Origin: Sediminibacterium ginsengisoli
Lineage (GTDB): Bacteria; Bacteroidota; Bacteroidia; Chitinophagales; Chitinophagaceae
Direction of reading: 5' to 3'
NCBI GenBank assembly: GCA_943324415.2
Contig: CALPLN020000108.1
Span: forward strand, 1 to 6,593
Length of the DNA: 6,593 nt
Shown here: positions 1 to 5,720 of the stretch, one piece after another
Numbering within the stretch: position 1 is the first letter of the stretch
Layout: every line of letters starts with the position of its first letter
Position numbers and translations under genes: made by a program
Notes under the pieces: generated by a model
What the model saw: only the letters and a program-made list of their open reading frames with translations
The model's database searches: none
Told to the model about the DNA's origin: nothing

Positions 1-415
1 ACATATGAGAACTGAACAAAGGTTGTCCATGTAATTTGTGGTATTTCTCACTCTCGTCAATTAAAGCACTAATCCATGGCAACCATTTTTTAGAAGCATG
101 GTCTGTATGTAAAACTACAGGCACATCATAAAATTTAGCTACCTGGTGAACGTGTAATGCACCCGCAATGGCACCTTGGATATTGGCTTGCAAATTATCA
201 TTTGGCATACCCTTACCTGCAATAAACTGAGCACCACCATTTGAGAACTGAATGATGATTGGAGACTTTACTTTAGCTGCTGTTTCAATCGCCGCATTGA
301 TGGTATCTGTACCAGTCGTATTCACTGCTGGGATGGCAAAATTATTTGCTTTAGCATCGTTGTATAATGCTTCTAATTCTTTACCGTATAAAACACCTGA
401 TCTGTATTTGTTCAT
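1..415 (-). CDS. fbaA: Class II fructose-bisphosphate aldolase, N-terminal part (runs off the left edge)
   Basis: This gene encodes the zinc-dependent aldolase that interconverts fructose 1,6-bisphosphate with dihydroxyacetone phosphate and glyceraldehyde 3-phosphate in the cytoplasm (glycolysis and gluconeogenesis). The 138 visible codons begin MNKYRSGVLYG and contain FAIPAVN (27-33), SPIIIQFSNGGAQF (51-64) and VVLHTDHASKKWLPWI (100-115). HTDH (103-106) is the class II signature: the Asp is the expected catalytic acid/base and the following His a zinc ligand. The visible part ends in PLFSSHM, as in the long E. coli FbaA-type (class IIA) subgroup. The family is usually about 350 residues, so roughly 60% is missing to the left. 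The ATG at 415-413 is chosen because homology begins immediately after it and a promoter-like TATATTTG lies about 20 bases upstream. It has no Shine-Dalgarno motif. The CBS-type gene upstream on the same strand ends 76 bases away, and the candidate promoter suggests separate transcription. Confidence 0.95.
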   Translation of the reverse strand, partial: MNKYRSGVLYGKELEALYNDAKANNFAIPAVNTTGTDTINAAIETAAKVKSPIIIQFSNGGAQFIAGKGMPNDNLQANIQGAIAGALHVHQVAKFYDVPVVLHTDHASKKWLPWISALIDESEKYHKLHGQPLFSSHM

Positions 416-433
416 AGTTTAATGATTGAGTGA

Positions 434-441
434 CAAATATA
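434..441 (-). promoter_or_regulatory. Candidate -7 element (TATATTTG) of the fbaA promoter
   Basis: Read on the minus strand this is TATATTTG, an exact match to the Bacteroidota -7 consensus TAnnTTTG. It lies 18 bases upstream of the fbaA start codon, leaving a leader of roughly 10-15 bases. The -33 half is poor: the only nearby TTTG is 12 bases upstream, not the usual 19-21. The assignment therefore rests on the -7 match and its position in the only gap before fbaA. Confidence 0.5.
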
Positions 442-491
442 CAATTTAAGACCCAAACGTATGTTAGCTAGACCTTTAAATCCCGCTTAAT

Positions 492-1469
492 TTAATCTAT
501 AAATCCTTTTGATTTCATCCAATCGTCATTGTACACTTTTCCTATATATCTACTTCCGTGATCATGAAAGATACACACCACGACATCGGTTGGTGTTAAT
601 TTATCTTTTAGTTGTAGGAGCCCTTGAAGACAACCACCAGCAGAGTATCCGCAAAACAAGCCTTCTTCCTTTGCAATTCTTCTTGTCATGAGTGCACCTT
701 CTTTATCTCCCACTTGTTCAAAATGGTCAATCACCGACATGTCATAATTGGCAGGGACAAAATCTTCTCCAAATCCTTCAGCGATATAAGGCTTAACATA
801 ATTCATGTCCACTTCGCCTGTTTGAAAATAATGGGTTAACAAAGAACCAATTGGATCAATCGCCCAAACTTGAATATTCGGATTTTGTTCTTTTAAATAT
901 TTTGCTGTTCCAGTAATGGTACCACCTGTACCTGCAGTACAAACTAAGTGGGTAATTTTACCTTCTGTTTGACGCCAAATTTCAGGACCAGTTGATTCAT
1001 AATGGGCCTGTCTATTTGCTAGATTGTCATACTGGTTAAAGAAGTGTGAATTAGGAATTTCTGTAGCTAATTTTCTGGCTACAGAATAATAACTTGCTGG
1101 ATCTTCAGGAGCTACATTGGTAGGGCAGACAATGACTTCGGCACCAACAGCTCTTAGAATATCCATCTTCTCTTTGCTTTGTTTGTCAGTTGTAGTGAAG
1201 ATGCATTTATATCCTTTTACAACGGCGGCCAATGCTAAGCCCATTCCGGTATTGCCACTCGTGCATTCTATGATGGTGCCGCCTGGTTTCAATTTACCTT
1301 CTGCTTCTGCAACTTCCACCATTTTCAATGCCATCCTATCTTTAATGGAATTGCCTGGATTAAAATAATCTACTTTAGCCAAGATAGTTCCTGGAATACC
1401 TTCACTTACTTTATTTAAACGAATGATTGGGGTATTGCCAATTGTCTCTAAAATATGATTTAACCACAT
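492..1469 (-). CDS. CBS-type PLP-dependent beta-synthase (cystathionine beta-synthase / cysteine synthase catalytic core)
   Basis: This is a cytoplasmic fold-type II PLP enzyme that makes cysteine or cystathionine by beta-replacement on serine or O-acetylserine. Visible landmarks over 325 residues are: IGNTP (10-14); NPGNSIKDR (37-45) with the PLP-binding Lys43; the substrate loop TSGNTG (70-75); the phosphate-binding loop GTGGT (180-184); and CGYSAGG (273-279), whose Ser276 should contact the pyridine nitrogen. The stretches around EIPNSHFFNQY, AIDPIGSLL and EGFGEDFVP resemble cystathionine beta-synthase more than CysK. The protein stops right after the catalytic core (GSRYIGKVYNDDW, then a short tail), so it lacks the C-terminal pair of regulatory CBS domains found in longer homologues. 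Its substrate cannot be settled from sequence. It starts 50 bases after the plsX stop on the same strand with no clear promoter between, so read-through from the plsX operon is likely. The start fits the family N-terminus. Confidence 0.9.
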   Translation of the reverse strand: MWLNHILETIGNTPIIRLNKVSEGIPGTILAKVDYFNPGNSIKDRMALKMVEVAEAEGKLKPGGTIIECTSGNTGMGLALAAVVKGYKCIFTTTDKQSKEKMDILRAVGAEVIVCPTNVAPEDPASYYSVARKLATEIPNSHFFNQYDNLANRQAHYESTGPEIWRQTEGKITHLVCTAGTGGTITGTAKYLKEQNPNIQVWAIDPIGSLLTHYFQTGEVDMNYVKPYIAEGFGEDFVPANYDMSVIDHFEQVGDKEGALMTRRIAKEEGLFCGYSAGGCLQGLLQLKDKLTPTDVVVCIFHDHGSRYIGKVYNDDWMKSKGFID

Positions 1470-1519
1470 AAAAAGTGTTGCTTTTATTGGTGGTGAAATT
1501 AAGTTAAAATACCCTAATA

Positions 1520-2464
1520 CTAAAGGATGTTAGCAAAATTGCTTGTAATGATTTCGCAAAATTGGGTGTCAATCATTTTTTCAGCCAAAGCAATCATATT
1601 TGAAAACGCTTTTGCGTTGCTGATGCCATGACCAATGATGACTGGCTTATTTACACCCAATACAGGTGTGCCCCCATAATTTTCGAAATGGAAACGTCCA
1701 AAAAAGGAGTCATTTCCCAAACCTTGATGTGCAGCAGCTTCATACATTGCCTCTGCCGTCTTTAAAATCACATTTCCTGTAAATCCATCACATACAATGA
1801 CGTCTGCTTTGTCGTTAAAGACATCACGACCTTCTACATTGCCGATGAAATGTACATGTGTATTTTCTTTCAAAAGAGGATAAGTCGCTTGAGCTAATAA
1901 ATTGCCTTTCCCTTCTTCCTCGCCAACATTTAATAAACCTACGGTAGGCGCATCAATATTGAGGATATGCTTTGCATATAAATTCCCTAAAATGGCAAAT
2001 TGATTTAATTGTTCTGGCTTACAATCCGCATTCAAACCTACATCTACAAGGATGCCTGTTTTGCCATTTAATTTTGGTAAGAGGGAAGCGATGGTGGGTC
2101 TCAAGACCCCTTTAATTGGCTTGATGCTAAACATAGCACCAACTAACATCGCACCGGTATTGCCTGCACTTAGAAATGCATCAATCTTTCCTTCGGCTAA
2201 ATATCGGAAACCAATTGCAATGGAAGAGTTTGGTTTTTCCTTAAGTGCTTTTGTTGGATGCTCATGGTAACCAATGACTTCTGGTGCATGTATCAAATGC
2301 AAAAAAGGTGAGGCAATCCCATGTTGCTGAAAGAGTACTTCCAACTGGGTTGCATCACCTATGCAAAATAAATTGTTTTGAGCATTGGATAAATATTGTT
2401 GAACGCCTTTGACAGCTTCCAATGGGGCGAAATCGCCACCCATCATATCTATACCAATATTCAT
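1520..2464 (-). CDS. plsX: Phosphate acyltransferase PlsX
   Basis: PlsX converts acyl-ACP plus phosphate into acyl-phosphate, the acyl donor for PlsY in the first step of phosphatidic acid synthesis. It is a peripheral enzyme at the inner face of the membrane. The 314 residues are normal for the family. The N-terminus MNIGIDMMGGDFAP is the family hallmark and fixes the start. Further conserved blocks are SAGNTGA (99-105), GLLNVGEEEGKG near the middle, EGRDVF followed by ADVIVCDGFTGNV, and near the C-terminus PVLGVNKPVIIGHG followed by SNAKAF. It starts 11 bases after the rpmF stop, so the two are almost certainly co-transcribed, as is common for yceD-rpmF-plsX. No Shine-Dalgarno motif is present; the leader is AT-rich. 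fabH, a frequent next gene, is not present here. Confidence 0.97.
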   Translation of the reverse strand: MNIGIDMMGGDFAPLEAVKGVQQYLSNAQNNLFCIGDATQLEVLFQQHGIASPFLHLIHAPEVIGYHEHPTKALKEKPNSSIAIGFRYLAEGKIDAFLSAGNTGAMLVGAMFSIKPIKGVLRPTIASLLPKLNGKTGILVDVGLNADCKPEQLNQFAILGNLYAKHILNIDAPTVGLLNVGEEEGKGNLLAQATYPLLKENTHVHFIGNVEGRDVFNDKADVIVCDGFTGNVILKTAEAMYEAAAHQGLGNDSFFGRFHFENYGGTPVLGVNKPVIIGHGISNAKAFSNMIALAEKMIDTQFCEIITSNFANIL

Positions 2465-2475
2465 TTATTGGTTAA

Positions 2476-2670
2476 TTATGCTTTTAAAGGCGCTTTCTCA
2501 GCTACTAATTTACCTTTATAGTACAACTTACCTTCTTGAACGTGCGCACGATGACGAACGTGGATTTCTCCTGTTGTACCATCTTTGCTTAAAGTTACTT
2601 CTTGAGCAACATAGTGAGTTCTTCTTTTAGCGCTACGTTGTTGTGAGTGTCTGCGTTTAGGATTAGGCAT
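2476..2670 (-). CDS. rpmF: 50S ribosomal protein L32 (cysteine-free form)
   Basis: L32 is a small, basic protein of the large ribosomal subunit. The 64 residues begin MPNPKRRHSQQRSAKRRTHY, the typical Arg/Lys-rich L32 N-terminus, followed by TTGEIHVRHRAH (32-43) and GKLYYKGK (47-54). Zinc-binding L32 proteins carry two cysteine pairs around these two positions. This protein has no cysteine at all, so it is the zinc-independent form. It lies 77 bases downstream of yceD and 11 bases upstream of plsX on the same strand, the classical arrangement. The leader just before its ATG is strongly A-rich, and a small hairpin lies at the upstream yceD stop. Confidence 0.97.
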   Translation of the reverse strand: MPNPKRRHSQQRSAKRRTHYVAQEVTLSKDGTTGEIHVRHRAHVQEGKLYYKGKLVAEKAPLKA

Positions 2671-2706
2671 CTCTTATTTTTTAAATTTTTTAATCTATTT
2701 TATTTT
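2671..2706 (-). promoter_or_regulatory. A-rich translation leader of rpmF
   Basis: On the coding strand the 36 bases before the rpmF ATG are almost entirely A and T with long A runs, and contain no AGGAGG-like motif. Bacteroidota ribosomes largely do not use Shine-Dalgarno pairing, and A-rich, unstructured leaders are favoured at highly translated genes such as those for ribosomal proteins. I see no TAnnTTTG promoter inside it. The role is inferred from composition and position. Confidence 0.35.
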
Positions 2707-2732
2707 CTATTCTACTTGTCTACTTTTTCGTT

Positions 2733-2748
2733 AGACGCAATCGCGTCT
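2733..2748 (-). other. Small hairpin at the yceD stop codon
   Basis: AGACGC and GCGTCT pair perfectly around a 4-base loop, giving a GC-rich 6-bp stem in a very AT-rich gap. The stem starts at the last base of the yceD TAA. On the transcribed strand it is followed by AACGAAAAAG, not a U-run, so it is not a standard intrinsic terminator. It could be an mRNA 3'-end stabiliser, a processing site, a weak attenuator between yceD and rpmF, or chance. Confidence 0.4.
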
Positions 2749-3299
2749 TAGTCCTTTAAATCTTTGAACTGATCCAATCCTTTCCAGAGCTCTTTTGAAG
2801 GGGCTTCGGCAGGAGGGTTTTCATTGAAGAAATTGAGTTGTTCAATCACTTTTTGGTTACAAGTTGATTTCCCTTTGTCATCCAATTTACAGATATGCTG
2901 CAAGGGGATACTAAGGTTAATGAATTCGTAAATCCAATTCGCGATTGACAAATGACTTTCGTTACGGTCTAAGTAAAAAATGTCTGGATCTTCCTCTTCA
3001 CTATTCATCTTATCGGCGTCGTCAACTAGTTTCACAACTATATTGAATTCGTCCCAAAGTTGAACGGTAAGGGGATTACCGCATCGGTCACATAGGGTAT
3101 CAATTGTCCCGTCAATATCAAAATGCAACTGCATGAAACCGGAATGCTTATCCAAAAGGAGTTTCACTTTGGTTTGGCAATTGCTGAAATCTTGTGGTCC
3201 AAAATCTAAAAAGAACTGATCCTCAATACGGTATTCGAACTCGTGTTCACCGGCTGTTAAGCCTACAAATGGAATTTCAAATGACCTGTTATGGCCCAT
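2748..3299 (-). CDS. YceD/DUF177 family protein, linked to ribosome biogenesis
   Basis: This 183-residue protein belongs to the YceD (DUF177) family. The family is typically encoded just before rpmF and has been tied to 23S rRNA/50S maturation in bacteria and plastids; the exact biochemical role is unclear. The identification rests on its place before rpmF-plsX, the central beta-rich segment ending in CDRCGNPL (70-77), the acidic stretch around SEEEDPDIFYLD (100-111), and the later EFINLSIPLQHIC block. Cys70-x2-Cys73 and Cys137-x9-Cys147 could form a four-cysteine metal site. The ATG at 3299-3297 is preferred because a consensus promoter lies 20 bases upstream and little room remains for a longer start. 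It is divergent from the DUF3810 gene and probably the first gene of the yceD-rpmF-plsX operon. Confidence 0.88.
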   Translation of the reverse strand: MGHNRSFEIPFVGLTAGEHEFEYRIEDQFFLDFGPQDFSNCQTKVKLLLDKHSGFMQLHFDIDGTIDTLCDRCGNPLTVQLWDEFNIVVKLVDDADKMNSEEEDPDIFYLDRNESHLSIANWIYEFINLSIPLQHICKLDDKGKSTCNQKVIEQLNFFNENPPAEAPSKELWKGLDQFKDLKD

Positions 3300-3318
3300 A
3301 ACCGTACTTTAAGGGTTG

Positions 3319-3349
3319 CAAAGTTAGTAAAAATCGGTCAAAAGACAAA
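3319..3349 (-). promoter_or_regulatory. Bacteroidota housekeeping promoter for yceD-rpmF-plsX
   Basis: On the minus strand TTTG (3349-3346) is followed by exactly 19 bases and then TAACTTTG (3326-3319). This matches both halves and the spacing of the Bacteroidota primary-sigma consensus TTTG-N19-TAnnTTTG. Transcription should start near 3312-3316, leaving a leader of about 13-17 bases before the yceD ATG at 3299. It is the only consensus-grade promoter I can see in the yceD-to-CBS gene run. Confidence 0.75.
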
Positions 3350-3386
3350 GTTTATACTAATTTTACTAGATAATTATTCTCTACAA

Positions 3387-4535
3387 ATGTATCGATTTAG
3401 ACTGGGTTTAAGCAAGTTCATTTTACCTTCTTTATGGATGCTACTTTTTGCGGTCTGTTTATTGGCGCCCTTTTACCCTGAATGGGTTGCAAAATACTAT
3501 ACAGTAGGGTTGTTTCGATATAAGACAATTGTGCTCAATAGGCTATTTGGCTGGGTGCCTTTTGCCATGGGAGAATTAGTGTATATAGTATTCATTATCT
3601 TATTGACAATCAATATTATATACTATTTCACTTCATTAAAATTAATTGACAGTTTTTGGCAAAAGATCCGGTTCTTACTCATCAAGTTCACCTGGTTGTT
3701 TGTTAAATTATATGTGGTATTTCAGTTCATTTGGGGATTGAATTATTTACAGCCTGATCCTACCCATGCCTTCCAATTAAAAGTCATTCCTCCTGCAAAT
3801 GCACAGATCGCAGTGGCAGAAATGAATGCTTTAACCTTAGAATTGATCCAAGAGCTAAACCAAACTAAGTCAAAAATAGATTCAATACAGCCCATATTAT
3901 TGGATTTTAGTCAAGTTATAAAGGAGGTTAGATCTGCATATGCTTCATCAAAAACCTTCAAAATGCAAAAGACGGGGCCATATCCCAATATCAAATCTGC
4001 CATTTTCCCAAATTGGGGAGACTATATTGTCTATTTGGCTTTTTATCAGCCCCTAACTGCAGAAGCAATTGTTCGAACCGACCTTCCAATTTTGACGCAG
4101 CCTTATACGATAGCACACGAAATGGCACATCAATTTGGGTATGCTTCTGAAACGGAGGCAAATTTTATTGCTTTTGTGATTGCAACAGAAAGTCCGGATC
4201 TCATTTTAAAGTATTCGATGTTACTACAAATGTTCACTTATGCGCAGGAGGCACAACTCCTGTTAATTGCGGGCAATCAAGGATATGCTGCATGGAAAAT
4301 GCAAATTGAAAAAAATAAGGCATTGTTGAGTCCAGCTGTGCTAAAGGATCGTGCCGAGATAAAAGCATTTTTTGCAGCTAGAGCAGACAAGCAAATAGAA
4401 GCTTCCTCCAAGCTTTATGATCAATTCTTAAAATGGAATCAACAAGCAGCTGGATTGGCTAGTTATGCAGATGTCTTAAAATGGGTGAGGGCGTATCGAC
4501 TTAAAACTGGTTCTTCCACATCATACTCTCGATAG
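3387..4535 (+). CDS. DUF3810 family membrane protein with HExxH metallopeptidase-like motif
   Basis: This 382-residue protein is probably anchored in the cytoplasmic membrane. Its function is unknown. Hydrophobic segments at about 11-28, 62-81 and 95-116 look like three membrane helices; between the first two is the conserved-looking YYTVGLFRY...FGWVPFAMGE region. The rest is soluble. At 240-258 it reads TIAHEMAHQFGYASETEAN, with an HExxH motif (His244, Glu245, His248) and acidic residues seven to nine positions later that could be a third metal ligand, as in zinc metallopeptidases. Peptidase activity is inferred only. The reading frame is open back to an ATG at 3291, but that start would overlap yceD and its promoter; the ATG at 3387 sits at the start of family-like sequence. 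The last dozen codons overlap the convergent dcd gene. I see no consensus promoter upstream, only AT-rich sequence. Confidence 0.85.
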   Translation: MYRFRLGLSKFILPSLWMLLFAVCLLAPFYPEWVAKYYTVGLFRYKTIVLNRLFGWVPFAMGELVYIVFIILLTINIIYYFTSLKLIDSFWQKIRFLLIKFTWLFVKLYVVFQFIWGLNYLQPDPTHAFQLKVIPPANAQIAVAEMNALTLELIQELNQTKSKIDSIQPILLDFSQVIKEVRSAYASSKTFKMQKTGPYPNIKSAIFPNWGDYIVYLAFYQPLTAEAIVRTDLPILTQPYTIAHEMAHQFGYASETEANFIAFVIATESPDLILKYSMLLQMFTYAQEAQLLLIAGNQGYAAWKMQIEKNKALLSPAVLKDRAEIKAFFAARADKQIEASSKLYDQFLKWNQQAAGLASYADVLKWVRAYRLKTGSSTSYSR

Positions 4536-5037
4536 GCTTCTCTGGTTGGCCACTGTATTTGGCATTTGCTTTTTTATTGTAGCTCACTTCAATTTCACCA
4601 TCCACAGGGAAGTAGATCAATTGTCCTATTGGCATGCCTTTGTAAACGCGCACTGGTTGTTTAACAGAAATTTCTAAGGTCCAGTAACCACAGAAACCAA
4701 CATCACCTTTACCAGCAGTGGCATGGATATCGATTCCTAAACGGCCAGTAGAAGACTTTCCTTCAAGGAATGGCACATGCGCATGTGTTTCGGTATATTC
4801 TAAAGTCACACCTAAATAAAAACCAGTTGGCTCTAAAACAAATCCTTCTTCAGGGATTTCAAAATAGGTAATTGTATTGTGTGCTTTGGCGTCTAATACT
4901 GCATTGTCATAAGTCGCCAACCACTTACCAAGATGCACGTCGTAACTATTGCTTCCTAGATCTTTACGATGGTAGGGTTCAATTTTAATTGTTCCTTTTT
5001 CAATTTCCTCGAGTATACGTGTATCTGATAATATCAT
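4501..5037 (-). CDS. dcd: dCTP deaminase
   Basis: The enzyme deaminates dCTP to dUTP, feeding dUMP and thymidylate synthesis; it acts as a cytoplasmic trimer. The 178 residues begin MILSDTRILEEIEKG, the standard dcd N-terminus. Further motifs are LGSNSYDVHLG (27-37), GKSSTGRLG (93-101) and GDVGFCGYWTLEI (111-123). In this fold the Ser and Arg of GKSSTGR contact nucleotide/phosphate, and Glu122 in WTLEI is the expected catalytic base. Some homologues are bifunctional dCTP deaminase/dUTPases; that cannot be excluded. An in-frame ATG 45 bases upstream (5082) would add 15 basic, non-homologous residues, so the internal ATG at 5037 is preferred. Its 3' end overlaps the DUF3810 gene by 35 bp tail-to-tail. 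It is divergent from the phosphopantetheinyl transferase across 56 bases with no clear promoter. Confidence 0.95.
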   Translation of the reverse strand: MILSDTRILEEIEKGTIKIEPYHRKDLGSNSYDVHLGKWLATYDNAVLDAKAHNTITYFEIPEEGFVLEPTGFYLGVTLEYTETHAHVPFLEGKSSTGRLGIDIHATAGKGDVGFCGYWTLEISVKQPVRVYKGMPIGQLIYFPVDGEIEVSYNKKANAKYSGQPEKPIESMMWKNQF

Positions 5038-5093
5038 CTTAATCTTTTTATGTTTAATTTCGATCTTTAAAACAGACCGCAATCTAATTCAAA

Positions 5094-5720
5094 ATGCCTT
5101 TCTTTTATCAACAAAATATTAACGAGACCGCTCATTTAGCCATTTGGTCGATTCAAGAACCAGCGTCTTTTTTTGAGACCGATGTTCAATTGGCTGTTCC
5201 AATCGCCAACGAAGAACGAAGAACGCAACATCTGGCAGTGCGTTTATTGTTTAAATTAATGATGCCAGAAGCGGATTTGAGCCAATTGGTGATGGCGGAC
5301 AATGGGAAGCCGTATTTGTTGGGATTGCCTTTTCATTTTTCATTCTCACATTGTAAAGGTTATGCAGCCTGTGCTGTAGATGATAAGCAACCAGTTGGGA
5401 TTGATATTGAAATCATTCATCCACGCATTGCAAAAGTGGCACATAAGTTTTTAAATGAGGCAGAAAAAGTAATGATTGCAGACTTGGATGAAATAGACCA
5501 ACTAAATCAGATGGCCTTTTTATGGGCAGCTAAGGAATCCATGTATAAGCAATACGAGCAATTGGGAATCGATTTTGCCAAAGATTTTAACGTACTTGAA
5601 TTGGCAAAAGGGGATAGGGGAAAAGTCCCTGCAGAAATTTTACACAAAGGGAACAAATTGGATGTGTTGTTGGACTTCCATTTTGGAACAGACTATATCT
5701 GTGTGACTTGCTATCGATAA
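5094..5720 (+). CDS. 4'-phosphopantetheinyl transferase superfamily protein
   Basis: Enzymes of this superfamily transfer the phosphopantetheine arm of coenzyme A to a serine of acyl or peptidyl carrier proteins, turning apo into holo forms. The 208 residues fit the Sfp-like, two-lobed type, about twice the length of AcpS. Diagnostic motifs are NGKPY (70-74), FSFSHCKGYAACAV (82-95), GIDIE (102-106) with the Mg-binding Asp104 and Glu106, and FLWAAKESMYK (142-152) with Glu148 and Lys152. All catalytic positions are intact. No polyketide, non-ribosomal peptide or fatty-acid synthase gene is nearby, so the carrier protein cannot be named; it may serve the fatty-acid ACP or a secondary pathway elsewhere. 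The ATG at 5094 is the first plausible start after dcd. Its TAA is immediately followed by the stop codon of the convergent DUF2130 gene. Confidence 0.92.
   Translation: MPFFYQQNINETAHLAIWSIQEPASFFETDVQLAVPIANEERRTQHLAVRLLFKLMMPEADLSQLVMADNGKPYLLGLPFHFSFSHCKGYAACAVDDKQPVGIDIEIIHPRIAKVAHKFLNEAEKVMIADLDEIDQLNQMAFLWAAKESMYKQYEQLGIDFAKDFNVLELAKGDRGKVPAEILHKGNKLDVLLDFHFGTDYICVTCYR

Noticed and set aside
416..491. Terminator after the CBS-type gene
   Set aside because: I found no stem followed by a T-run on the minus strand; only the fbaA -7 element stands out in this gap.
509..839. Plus-strand open frames opposite the CBS-type gene
   Set aside because: They lie antisense within a well-supported conserved gene, resemble no known protein and have no promoter.
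3291..3386. N-terminal extension of the DUF3810 gene to an ATG at 3291
   Set aside because: It would overlap the yceD start and cover its consensus promoter. The added 32 residues do not look like a signal or family sequence, and a good ATG at 3387 begins the conserved part.
5055..5062. TAATTTCG as a -7 element for the phosphopantetheinyl transferase gene
   Set aside because: It has one mismatch to TAnnTTTG and no TTG-like -33 element at a suitable distance, so the match is too weak in AT-rich DNA.
5038..5082. Longer dcd start at 5082
   Set aside because: The extra 15 residues are low-complexity Lys/Ile-rich and absent from the family; canonical dcd proteins begin at the MILSD motif.
5207..5226. 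Short direct repeat of GAAGAAC-like units
   Set aside because: It is only two to three units and in frame, encoding an ordinary Asn-Glu-Glu-Arg-Arg stretch; nothing suggests a functional repeat.
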